Below, piece by piece: positions 1-7,559 of a DNA stretch of 64,000 bases. Under the pieces are notes generated by a model. The model was given only the letters and a program-made list of their open reading frames with translations. It was not told where the DNA came from and made no database searches. The DNA is taken from contig CAXXNZ010000005.1 of the NCBI GenBank assembly GCA_963676075.2, positions 1-64,000 on the forward strand, written 5' to 3'. The DNA is from JAHJQZ01 sp963676075 (GTDB lineage Bacteria > Pseudomonadota > Alphaproteobacteria > Rhizobiales > Devosiaceae). Each line of letters begins with the position of its first letter. The first letter of the stretch is position 1. A program made the position numbers and the translations under genes.

Positions 1-50
1 ATTGATTTGATTGAAAACTCTTTTATTTTGAGAAATATTTTTTTATAATA

Positions 51-1090
51 TTGAATTTAAAAAAGAGTAAACAGATAAATTCACTAGGTTTCAAGTATTT
101 ATACTGTCTGTCAATTGATAGGCCAAATCTAAAAATAATAATACATTTTTCAAGAATTAAAAGTTACAATGATAAAAATATTCTATTAAATCATGGAATT
201 TATGGATGGGTTGATAAAATATTAAAGACAACAGTAAAAACAGTTTCTATTATAGAACAATAGAGTATTACTTTGAACTTACTTTTAAATTGTTTCAAAT
301 TTCTTTTTATGCTTGTTTTTTCTTGGCACTTCATTGAAATGTTTATAAAAATGATAGAAACACAAATAAGAAATTTATTTAGTGATGAAAACTATGAAAA
401 TAAACCTAGAACTCTTAATTTTGATAATAATCTGGGATATTAATTACAACAATATTATTAAATAAAAAATGATTTCAAAAAACATTCAAAATATCAATTA
501 ATTAAACAAAGAGAATTATTCTATTTTGATGAAAGTTTTAAAGCATTAAATTTAATTCTTTCTAACTAAATTGTAAAAACAAAAATTATCCCACATACAG
601 AAACAGATAACTTAATAATCAAAGACTTAAAGTAATAGCAGGAGTAATTTAGTAGTAATCAAATATTAAAGGATCAAAATTAAAACAAAAACGAAGCTTT
701 TTAATTGTTTTTGAGACAAAAGAATTCGTGGTTACTAAGAAATTTGAAATGGATAATATTATTTTAGACTATTAGTTTTTATGCAATAACTTTTGGGTTA
801 TTTTCAACAATTATAAAGTATTTTAAGGTATTAATTAATTGCTTATGACTAATGTTCAACAGAGGATTCAACTTCGTTATCTGATTAGATTTTATTTTAA
901 CTACCTTATTTTATTTATGCTGTAATTATTTTTATTTTAGAGTATTCTCTAATTATAAGTTGCGCTAAAGTAATTATATCTTTTATAAAACTATTTAGAT
1001 TGTGAGCAAAGAAAAAATTAATTATGCAAGTTTTTCTATTATCCTTAAGATTCTTACAAGTTAAATCGCTAAATACGATATGTTTACTGA
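51..1090 (+). CDS. Ciliate-code protein gene fragment, probable two exons
   Basis: Read with TAA/TAG as Gln, this frame is open from about position 15 to a TGA at 846. It holds ten in-frame TAA/TAG codons (261, 441, 459, 567, 633, 636, 645, 681, 702, 765) and no TGA. The stretch near 630-705 reads DLKQQQEQFSSNQILKDQNQ, a typical ciliate linker. A phase-0 GTAT...CAG interval at 828-862 (35 nt) would skip the 846 TGA and continue in a Gln-rich frame to TGA at 1088-1090. Hydrophobic stretches around residues 75-100 and 230-250 suggest membrane segments. The true start probably lies upstream of the window or in an earlier exon. I do not recognise the family. Exon borders are inferred. Confidence 0.5.
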
Positions 1091-1548
1091 CATTAACTTT
1101 ATACTTGATAACTATAACTGTGACGATATCAAAATCTTTTGCTGGACGACTATTTTTTTATCAATCTCAATTATTTTGAATTTAATTACCACATTTACAA
1201 GTTTTAAAGAAGTTTTTAAACCAAAACCATTAACTGCTTTATCATCTACCCATTATATTAATATTTACTCAAAATTATGTTTTGCGACTGAAATTTATGG
1301 ATTAGGAAAAGTTCTTGATTAGGTATTTCTTTATGAAAATTAATAATTTTTAGTTTTCAACTGCATCCCAACCACTTTTCCTAGAGAGAATATTCTGTTT
1401 CTTTAGTCAAATATTTACTACTACTTTAAATTAATAAATTATAAATTTTAGAAAATTAAAACAAAGGTTCCTATCCATAGACAATTTCTGTAGTATTATA
1501 ACGATTATTTTTCGAAGATATTATAATACTTATTATTATATTGTCTGA
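885..1548 (+). CDS. Second ciliate-code reading frame with a possible 31-nt intron
   Basis: In another frame, with TAA/TAG read as Gln, the DNA is open from 885 to TAG 1320. It is followed by a 31-nt GTATTT...TTTTTAG interval (1323-1353), the size and form of many ciliate introns. After removal the frame stays open to TGA at 1546-1548. The best-looking part (from ATG 1080) encodes about 80 residues with a hydrophobic segment containing TTIFLSISIILNLITTF. It overlaps the second exon proposed for the preceding gene, so both models cannot be entirely right; the two may be exons of a single gene joined by splicing I cannot resolve. Function unknown. Confidence 0.3.
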
Positions 1549-1733
1549 ATCAAAAAGTAAGAATAATTTTATTAATAATTATTAAGATTTTTCAAATTTT
1601 AGTACATTAATGGTATTACTTTCCTCAGTAGCAAGTTTCATTTTGACTATGCATGAATGTTTGAAATTATTTTTTTTTTATTCTTTTCAAAGTTTGGACA
1701 GTAACAGTATTCTTTGTTATTCAATTAATTTTC

Positions 1734-1746
1734 TTATTAGCCAAGC
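1734..1746. other. Junction between AT-rich eukaryotic-like and bacterial DNA
   Basis: The last clearly AT-rich bases are ...TTCTTATTAG, ending at 1740. The next bases, CCAAGCTACCGGAGAAGACC, contain the ribosome-binding site of sufC. No terminal repeat, telomere-like repeat, insertion sequence or attachment site is visible at the join. The exact break cannot be fixed to the base because neither parent sequence is available. Confidence 0.75.
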
Positions 1747-1764
1747 TACCGGAGAAGACCTGCT

Positions 1765-2526
1765 ATGACCAATCCCATGCTCGAAATCCGCGGCCTCAGG
1801 GTCAGCGTCGGGGACAAGGAAATCCTCAAGGGCGTCGACCTCGTCGTGCCGCGCGGTGAGATTCACGCCATCATGGGCCCGAACGGCTCGGGCAAGTCGA
1901 CGCTTTCCTATGCGCTCGCCGGCCGCGAAGGGTACGAGATCACCGATGGTGAAGCGCTGCTCGACGGCAAGTCCATTCTCGGGCTCGAGCCGGACGAACG
2001 TGCGTCCGCCGGCCTGTTCCTGGCCTTCCAGTACCCGGTCGAAGTTCCGGGTGTCGCCACAATGACCTTCCTCAAGTCGGCCCTCAACGCCCAGCGCAAG
2101 CACCGCGAGGAAGCCGAGATTTCGACCCCCGATTTCATGCGCATGGTCAAGGATGCGACCAACCGGCTGAAGATCGATGCCGAGATGCTTCGGCGCCCGG
2201 TCAATGTCGGTTTCTCCGGCGGCGAGAAGAAGCGCGCCGAGATCCTGCAGATGGCGCTGCTCGAACCCAAGCTGGCCATCCTGGACGAAACCGATTCCGG
2301 CCTCGATATCGATGCCCTCAAGATCGTTTCGGAAGGCGTCAACGCGCTGCGTTCGGAGAACCGCTCGATGCTGGTCATTACCCACTACCAGCGGCTGCTC
2401 AATCACATCATCCCGGACGTGGTGCATGTGTTCTCGGCCGGGCGCGTCGCCCGCACCGGCGGCAAGGAACTGGCGCTCGAACTCGAGTCCAAGGGCTACG
2501 CCGGCTATGACGGGGTGCCGGCATGA
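1765..2526 (+). CDS. sufC: SufC, Fe-S cluster assembly ATPase
   Basis: SufC is the cytosolic ABC-type ATPase of the SUF system; it binds SufB and SufD and drives the scaffold that builds Fe-S clusters. The 253-residue product has normal family length. It shows Walker A GPNGSGKST (about residues 38-46), signature GFSGGEKKRAEIL (about 148-160) and Walker B LAILDETDSGLD. The ATG follows an upstream GGAGAA by a normal spacing. It overlaps sufD by four bases (ATGA), so the two are translationally coupled. Its usual upstream partner sufB is absent: the bacterial sequence begins only about 24 bases before this gene. Confidence 0.97.
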   Translation: MTNPMLEIRGLRVSVGDKEILKGVDLVVPRGEIHAIMGPNGSGKSTLSYALAGREGYEITDGEALLDGKSILGLEPDERASAGLFLAFQYPVEVPGVATMTFLKSALNAQRKHREEAEISTPDFMRMVKDATNRLKIDAEMLRRPVNVGFSGGEKKRAEILQMALLEPKLAILDETDSGLDIDALKIVSEGVNALRSENRSMLVITHYQRLLNHIIPDVVHVFSAGRVARTGGKELALELESKGYAGYDGVPA

Positions 2527-3737
2527 GCATTTCACCACTTGTTCGGCTCGGGCCGGCCGAGGAAAAGCTCGCCGCCCAGTTGAGACAGGCGGGCGCCGCT
2601 GACGCGGCCGCGCGCCTTGAAGGTTCGGGCCTGCCGACACGGCGGGTCGAGTCCTATCATTACACAGACCTCAAGGCGCTGCTGCGTGACGTGCCTGATC
2701 TCGGCATTAAGGCGGCGGAGATGAGCGCGCCGGCATTTGCCGTGCCGGGCGCCTATCGCATCGCCATCGTCAACGGCGCTGTGCAGCACGCCGGTTCCGC
2801 GCCCGCTGGCGTCATTGCCGGGGAAGCCGACGGAAGCGTTTTGAGCGAACGCGACGACGTGATCACCCGCATCAACACCGGTCTGGTGAAAAAGGCGCTG
2901 CGGCTCGATCTCGACAACGATGTCGATCCGGTGATCCATATCGATCATCGCATCGAGGGTGGCGCTGCCCATGTTGCCGACGCCGTGAAGGTCTTCGTCA
3001 GCGACGGCGCCAAGGCGACCATCGTCGAAAGCTTTTCTGGAAGCGATGCCGCTCATCTCGGCAATCACGCTGCCTATGTCGCGCTCGGCAAGGGTGCGGA
3101 ACTGACCCATATCCTGGTTGATCTCGGCGGCAGCACGGCCCGGCACTTTGCCAGCATCGAATACACCATGGCCGAAGACGCCAAGCTGACCTCGCTGGTG
3201 GTCAATTCAGGCTCGTCTCTGGCCCGGACCCAGATTTTCTGCACCGTCCATGGCGAGGGCGCCCATGGCGATTTCCGTGGTCTGACGCTGATCGAGGACG
3301 GCCAACACTCCGACGTGACGCTGCAGCTCACCCATGAGGTGCCGAACACCACATCGGTCGAGACCTACAAGACCGTCGGCCGTGGCCGCTCGCGCGGTAT
3401 CTTCCAGGGCAAGATCGTGGTTGCCCGCGATGCCCAGAAGACCGACGCCAAGATGATGTCCAAGGGGCTGATGCTCAGCGACGAGACGGAGATCTTCTCC
3501 AAGCCGGAGCTTGAGATTTTCGCCGACGATGTCGTGTGCGGACACGGGGCGACCTGTGGTGCGCTCGACGAGGAATCCATGTTCTACCTGATGAGCCGTG
3601 GCATTCCGCGCGCCGAGGCACAGGCGATCCTGGTTCGTGCCTTCCTTGAGGCAAGCTTCGACGACATCGCCGATACCGAACTGCACGAGGCCCTTTCGGC
3701 GGTTGCCGAACAATGGCTGCAGCGGGGTTTGAAGTGA
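2523..3737 (+). CDS. sufD: SufD, SUF scaffold subunit
   Basis: SufD pairs with SufB in the SufBC2D scaffold on which Fe-S clusters are assembled; it contributes to iron acquisition. The product is 404 residues, close to the usual 400-440. The conserved C-terminal SufBD beta-helix is present, with ETEIFSKPELEIFADDVVCG followed by HGATCGALDEESMFYLMSRG near residues 320-360. The ATG overlaps the sufC stop by four bases and the 3' end runs into sufS, so it sits inside a compact operon. The N terminus is divergent, as is common in this family. The assignment as SufD rather than SufB rests on order (after sufC) and length. Confidence 0.96.
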   Translation: MSISPLVRLGPAEEKLAAQLRQAGAADAAARLEGSGLPTRRVESYHYTDLKALLRDVPDLGIKAAEMSAPAFAVPGAYRIAIVNGAVQHAGSAPAGVIAGEADGSVLSERDDVITRINTGLVKKALRLDLDNDVDPVIHIDHRIEGGAAHVADAVKVFVSDGAKATIVESFSGSDAAHLGNHAAYVALGKGAELTHILVDLGGSTARHFASIEYTMAEDAKLTSLVVNSGSSLARTQIFCTVHGEGAHGDFRGLTLIEDGQHSDVTLQLTHEVPNTTSVETYKTVGRGRSRGIFQGKIVVARDAQKTDAKMMSKGLMLSDETEIFSKPELEIFADDVVCGHGATCGALDEESMFYLMSRGIPRAEAQAILVRAFLEASFDDIADTELHEALSAVAEQWLQRGLK

Positions 3738-4954
3738 GTTTTGACCTCGAACGGGTCCGGGCCGATTTCCCGATATTGAAAGAGGAAATCCACGGCCACA
3801 GGCTCGTGTACCTCGACAATGGCGCCTCGGCCCAGAAACCGCAGGCGGTGATCGACACGATCGCCGACACCTATGCGCATGGTTATGCCAATGTGCATCG
3901 CGGATTGCATACGCTGTCCCAACGTGCCACCGATGCCTATGAACTGGCGCGCGAACGCGTGCGTGGCTTCATCAATGCCAGGCAGGTCGAGGAAGTGGTC
4001 TTCACCAAGGGCGCGACCGACGCGCTCAATCTGGTGGCGTCGAGCTTTGTCGCACCGCGCATCGGGGAGGGCGACGAAATCGTCCTCACCATCATGGAGC
4101 ACCATTCCAACATCGTGCCGTGGCAGTTCCTCAGGGAACGCCAGGGAGCGGTGCTGAAATGGGTCGATGTGACCGACGAGGGCGGCTTTGACCTCGATGC
4201 TTTCGAAGCGGCGCTCAGCGACAAAACGAAGATCGTCGCCGTTACCCATATGTCGAACGTTCTCGGCACGGTCACTCCGCTTGCCGAGATCGTCAGGCTG
4301 GCTCATGCCCGCGGCATTCCTGTGGTCGTCGACGGCAGCCAGGGCGCGGTCCACACCGCGCTCGACGTGCAGGCGCTCGATATCGATTTCTACGTCGTCA
4401 CCGGCCACAAGCTCTACGGCCCGTCGGGCATCGGAGCGCTTTACGGCAAATACGACCTGCTGAAAGACATGCGGCCCTATCAGGGCGGCGGCGAAATGAT
4501 CGAGGAGGTGAGCCTTGAGGGGGTCACCTACAACGATCCACCGCACCGCTTCGAGGCCGGGACGCCGCCGATCGTGCAGGCCATCGGGCTCGGCGCTGCG
4601 CTCAACTATCTCGATACGCTCGGGCGCGATGCCGTGTTCGCGCATGAGAAGGATGTTGCCGATTACGCCGCTGAGCGGCTCGGCGCGATCAATTCCTTGC
4701 GACTGATCGGGACAGCTCCGGGCAAGGGCGGCATCTTCTCCTTCGAGGTTGAGGGTGCCCATGCCCATGATATTTCGACCATTCTCGACCGTTACGGCGT
4801 CGCCGTCAGGGCCGGAACCCACTGCGCCCAACCGCTTCTGAAACGATTTGGCGCCACCTCTACCTGCCGCGCATCGTTCGGCCTATATAATGGCAAGGAC
4901 GACGTGGATGCGCTTTGTGCAGCCCTTGAAAAGGCCAAGGGCTTTTTCGCGTGA
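3713..4954 (+). CDS. sufS: SufS, cysteine desulfurase
   Basis: SufS is a PLP-dependent group II cysteine desulfurase that takes sulfur from L-cysteine as a persulfide and feeds it to the SUF scaffold. The product shows the PLP lysine motif VVTGHKLYGPSGIGALYGK (about residues 222-240) and the active-site cysteine in RAGTHCAQPLLKRFG near residue 368. The ATG at 3713 overlaps sufD by 25 bases. An in-frame GTG at 3734 would give a four-base GTGA overlap and a protein starting MSFDLERVRADFPIL, which matches family N termini better, so 3734 is a serious alternative start. It is followed after 19 bases by sufT. Confidence 0.96.
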   Translation: MAAAGFEVSFDLERVRADFPILKEEIHGHRLVYLDNGASAQKPQAVIDTIADTYAHGYANVHRGLHTLSQRATDAYELARERVRGFINARQVEEVVFTKGATDALNLVASSFVAPRIGEGDEIVLTIMEHHSNIVPWQFLRERQGAVLKWVDVTDEGGFDLDAFEAALSDKTKIVAVTHMSNVLGTVTPLAEIVRLAHARGIPVVVDGSQGAVHTALDVQALDIDFYVVTGHKLYGPSGIGALYGKYDLLKDMRPYQGGGEMIEEVSLEGVTYNDPPHRFEAGTPPIVQAIGLGAALNYLDTLGRDAVFAHEKDVADYAAERLGAINSLRLIGTAPGKGGIFSFEVEGAHAHDISTILDRYGVAVRAGTHCAQPLLKRFGATSTCRASFGLYNGKDDVDALCAALEKAKGFFA

Positions 4955-4973
4955 GAATATCCAAGGAAGATTG

Positions 4974-5378
4974 ATGAGCGAAGCGAGCCAAGCTGAAGAC
5001 ATCGAGACAACCGAGGCGGAGACTGCCGCGCCGCTGCTGACGACCAGCGGCGACGCCGTGCCGCCCGAGGAGATCGAGCGCATCACCGCCGATCTCATCT
5101 CGGCGCTCAAGACGGTCTATGATCCGGAAATCCCGGTCGATATCTACGAACTCGGACTGATCTACAAGATCGAGATGGATGACGATCGTCTGGTTCGTGT
5201 CGACATGACCCTGACCGCGCCGGGGTGCCCGGTGGCCGGCGAAATGCCGGGCTGGGTCGACAATGCCGTCAGGGGTGTCGAAGGCATTTCGGAGGTCATG
5301 GTCAACATGGTTTTCGATCCGCCCTGGACGCCGGAGCGGATGAGCGAGGAAGCGCAGGTCGCGCTTAACTGGTGGTAG
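4974..5378 (+). CDS. sufT: SufT-like MIP18/DUF59 Fe-S assembly protein
   Basis: This 134-residue protein has the MIP18 (DUF59, PaaD-like) domain used in Fe-S cluster maturation. The hallmark VYDPEIPVDIYELGLIYKI comes after an acidic, low-complexity N terminus of about 45 residues, followed by the reactive-cysteine motif LTAPGCPVAG. The start at 4974 is chosen because AAGGAAGA lies just before it; an upstream in-frame extension would run back into sufS. In alphaproteobacteria this gene sits between sufS and the A-type carrier, as here. Its exact step is not fixed; related SufT proteins help target apoproteins. Confidence 0.9.
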   Translation: MSEASQAEDIETTEAETAAPLLTTSGDAVPPEEIERITADLISALKTVYDPEIPVDIYELGLIYKIEMDDDRLVRVDMTLTAPGCPVAGEMPGWVDNAVRGVEGISEVMVNMVFDPPWTPERMSEEAQVALNWW

Positions 5379-5380
5379 CG

Positions 5381-5800
5381 ATGAAACGCCCAGATCTGAC
5401 AGGCCTGGTCGAGACCTGCCTTTACGTTTCCGACGTCGAGGCGAGCCGGGATTTTTACGTCGATCTGTTCGGTTTCGAGCCGGCCGGCGGCAGCGACCGT
5501 ATCCAGCCGCTGATGGTCGGACCGGGGCAGATGCTGATCCTGTTCAGGAAGGGCGGCACGCTGGAGCCGATCCCGGTCGCCAACGGATTCATTCCGCCCC
5601 ATGATGGCGGTGGCGAACAACACTTTGCTTTCGGTATTCCCGAAGCGGCCTTCGAGGACTGGAAGGCCTTCCTTGCCAGCAAGGATATTGAAATCGAAAG
5701 CACCATAGACTGGCCGCAGGGCGGGCGTAGCCTTTATTTCCGTGACCCGGACCGGCTGGTCGTCGAACTGGTCACACCGGGCCTGTGGCCCAACTACTGA
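5381..5800 (+). CDS. VOC-family (glyoxalase-like) protein in the suf operon
   Basis: The 139-residue product has the vicinal oxygen chelate fold. It opens with ETCLYVSDVEASRDFYVDLFGF, has a central EQHFAFGI strand that supplies the His ligand, and ends SLYFRDPDRLVVELVTPGLW with the terminal Glu ligand. This resembles glyoxalase/bleomycin-resistance/dioxygenase proteins. Substrate is unknown. The ATG at 5381 follows the sufT stop by two bases, and a GTG at 5372 is a possible earlier start. Its place between sufT and sufA suggests co-transcription with Fe-S genes, perhaps for detoxification, but that is inference from position only. Confidence 0.85.
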   Translation: MKRPDLTGLVETCLYVSDVEASRDFYVDLFGFEPAGGSDRIQPLMVGPGQMLILFRKGGTLEPIPVANGFIPPHDGGGEQHFAFGIPEAAFEDWKAFLASKDIEIESTIDWPQGGRSLYFRDPDRLVVELVTPGLWPNY

Positions 5801-5811
5801 AGGACAAGCCG

Positions 5812-6198
5812 ATGGCACTGAAGATCATGAGCCTGACCGAAGCCGCGGCAGAGCGTATCCGCGAGATCATGGAAGACGCCGAAACGCCGGTGATCGGCGT
5901 GCGCGTCGGGGTCAGGAACGCCGGCTGCGCCGGCATGGCCTATACGCTCGATTATGTTTCCGAAGCGCCGGCGGGCGACGACCATGTCAACGAGCACGGC
6001 GTCGACGTCTGGGTTGAGCCCAAGGCGACGCTGTTCCTGCTCGGCACGGTGATGGACTTCAAGGTCGACAGGATGAGCTCCGGGTTCACCTTCACCAACC
6101 CCAACGAAGTCAGTGCCTGCGGCTGCGGCGAAAGCGTGCAGCTCGAACAGGCCGATTTGCAGGCTTTGGCCGAAGCCCGCGCCAGCGCGACCGGCTAG
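5812..6198 (+). CDS. sufA: A-type Fe-S carrier (SufA/IscA/HesB family)
   Basis: A-type carriers receive Fe-S clusters from the SUF scaffold and pass them to apoproteins. The 128-residue product has the three expected cysteines: one in NAGCAGMAYTL (about residue 39) and two in the C-terminal SACGCGES motif (about 105 and 107). The ATG at 5812 follows AAGGA by a normal gap, eleven bases after the VOC gene stop. It is slightly longer than the typical 107-122 residues because of an alanine-rich tail. It closes the suf operon in this window. Confidence 0.93.
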   Translation: MALKIMSLTEAAAERIREIMEDAETPVIGVRVGVRNAGCAGMAYTLDYVSEAPAGDDHVNEHGVDVWVEPKATLFLLGTVMDFKVDRMSSGFTFTNPNEVSACGCGESVQLEQADLQALAEARASATG

Positions 6199-6502
6199 TG
6201 CGCTCCGCGCTAGAGCCCGACATTCTGAGATGGACACACCCTTTTCTCTCTCCCCTTGATGGGGAGGGTGGCCCGGCGCAGCCGGGTCGGGTGGGGTGGA
6301 GCCCACAGGCACCGAGCGTGGGGCCTTACCCCCACCCAGGCTCGCAACGGACTTAGCGAAGGGCTAAGTCCTGCTCGCCGACCCTCCCCACAAGGGGGAG
6401 GGAAGCCCCGCGGCAGCTTTCGTCGAAAACCAACCGCATTTAGGTTTTTGAGCGGTCTTGCTTTCCAGCCGGAAAGTGGCATCCACTTTTCCGGAAACCC
6501 CT
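6199..6502. repeat. Rhizobiales-type palindromic intergenic repeats
   Basis: This 304-base gap between two converging genes holds no gene. It contains a long imperfect inverted element from about 6249 (CTCCCCTTGATGGGGAGGG) to 6402 (CCCTCCCCACAAGGGGGAGG), with GGGTGGGG and CCCCCACCC arms inside. A second hairpin at 6469-6494 has arms CCGGAAAGTGG and CCACTTTTCCGG. Both resemble dispersed palindromic repeats frequent in Rhizobiales intergenic DNA. That resemblance comes from general knowledge, and no second full copy is in this window. The structures may also end transcription of sufA and of the gene on the other strand. Confidence 0.65.
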
Positions 6503-6919
6503 CTACCTCAACAGCTTGAACGCACCAGTCAGCGAGCGCACCCAACGCGTCGGACCGGCGAGGCCGAGGCCGTCGATTTCCTCGGCGTCGAGGCTCTTTT
6601 CCGGGAAAATCGTCCGGTATTCATCGAAATCGTGCAATGCGCGTGCAAAGGCCGGGAAAGGCACCACGGCGGCGCCCTCGGGAATGGGCAGGGCACGGCG
6701 CATGGCGACGGCAATGACGTCCGAAGGCGCCTGCAGCACCGGCACCGGTCTGTTGGAACTGGTGTCGAGCACCTTGCGATCGCGATCGGTGAGCTGGCTG
6801 TTGCCCAGCGCCGGCAGTTTGGCGCCAAGCCCGATGGCGATAGCGCCAATGGTGTTGGCGATCAGCCCCGGCGGCAGCTCGGGGTTGACGATGATGGCGA
6901 CACGCATGTCCTGATCCAT
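6503..6919 (-). CDS. DUF2000 family protein
   Basis: A 138-residue cytosolic protein beginning MDQDMRVAIIVNPELPPGLIANTIGAIAIG and containing GAKLPALGNSQLTDRDRKVLD, features of the DUF2000 family, which has a peptidyl-tRNA-hydrolase-like fold and no established reaction. It is divergently arranged with an Lrp/AsnC regulator, the start codons about 106 bases apart, so the regulator probably controls it. Such pairing would suit a role in amino-acid or small-molecule metabolism, but the substrate is unknown. Confidence 0.8.
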   Translation of the reverse strand: MDQDMRVAIIVNPELPPGLIANTIGAIAIGLGAKLPALGNSQLTDRDRKVLDTSSNRPVPVLQAPSDVIAVAMRRALPIPEGAAVVPFPAFARALHDFDEYRTIFPEKSLDAEEIDGLGLAGPTRWVRSLTGAFKLLR

Positions 6920-7025
6920 GACTTTCTCCGGTACCTGAAACCGGCGGCAGAATAGGAGGCTGCAATAGGGCAGTTTTGCCTTTTGTTGTTCGCTCGCGCA
7001 CGAATATGGTAGAAGTTACCCGAAA

Positions 7026-7523
7026 ATGGCGAGAAAGAGACAAGAAATGCCGGACAGATTGCTGGAAGCGGTAGATGCCAGAATCCTCGATGCCTTGCAG
7101 GGCGACGGACGCCTGACCAATCAGGCGCTGGCGGACAGGGTCGGCATGTCGACCTCGCCGTGCTGGCGTCGGGTCAACAGGCTGGAACAGGATGGGATGA
7201 TTGCCGGCTACCGCGCCGTGCTCGACCGTCAGAAGATCGGGCTTGGGGTGCTCGCCTTCGTTCGCGTCAAGATCGACAGCCATAATGCCGATGAAGCCGA
7301 GGAGTTCTCGCGCGGCATCATGCGGCTCAACGAGGTTGTCGCCTGCTATTCAGTGGCCGGCGATGCCGATTTTCTGCTGCAGGTGGTGGCAAGCGATCTC
7401 GACGCCTACGCCGATTTCGCCATGACAGTCATTCGTCGTCTGCCCCGCATCAAGGAAATGCAGACGACAATGGTCCTCAAGGAAATCAAGGCGTTCGAAG
7501 GGTTTCCTGTCAACGTAGGTTAG
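7026..7523 (+). CDS. Lrp/AsnC family transcriptional regulator
   Basis: The 165-residue product has an N-terminal winged helix-turn-helix (DARILDALQGDGRLTNQALA then DRVGMSTSPCWRRVNRLEQD, about residues 17-56) followed by the RAM/AsnC effector domain to the C terminus. These regulators bind DNA as octamers or dimers and respond to amino acids. An ATG at 7047 is an alternative start and gives the more usual N terminus MPDRLLEAVDARIL. It is divergent from the DUF2000 gene, its most likely target. The effector cannot be read from the sequence. Confidence 0.93.
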   Translation: MARKRQEMPDRLLEAVDARILDALQGDGRLTNQALADRVGMSTSPCWRRVNRLEQDGMIAGYRAVLDRQKIGLGVLAFVRVKIDSHNADEAEEFSRGIMRLNEVVACYSVAGDADFLLQVVASDLDAYADFAMTVIRRLPRIKEMQTTMVLKEIKAFEGFPVNVG

Positions 7524-7559
7524 CTATCTGGCGTTTTGCCGGAATCCGATGCGCAGCAG

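Larger units (their letters stand above)
1..1740. other. AT-rich eukaryotic (ciliate-like) DNA segment
   Basis: This stretch has base composition wholly unlike the rest of the window: long A and T runs, about four fifths A+T by eye. Under the standard or bacterial code it has only short ORFs. If TAA and TAG are read as glutamine and only TGA as stop, long glutamine-, lysine- and asparagine-rich frames open up, typical of ciliate nuclear genes (genetic code 6). Short GT...AG intervals that restore frame resemble tiny ciliate introns. The composition changes abruptly at about 1740. The ciliate identity is inferred from code usage and style, not from a database match. Alternatives are another eukaryote with the same recoding, such as some green algae or diplomonads. 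Confidence 0.8.

Noticed and set aside
1..1740. AT-rich segment as prophage, plasmid or mitochondrial DNA
   Set aside because: Phage or plasmid islands keep the bacterial code, but here both TAA and TAG must be read as glutamine. Mitochondrial codes recode TGA to Trp, yet TGA is the one stop avoided within the frames.
1717..2640. 307-residue minus-strand frame over sufC and the junction
   Set aside because: It is a shadow of sufC on the opposite strand, with no start signal and no family match, and it reaches into the AT-rich DNA only at its end.
3584..4831. 415-residue minus-strand frame opposite sufS
   Set aside because: A GC-rich shadow frame; sufS on the plus strand has complete active-site motifs.
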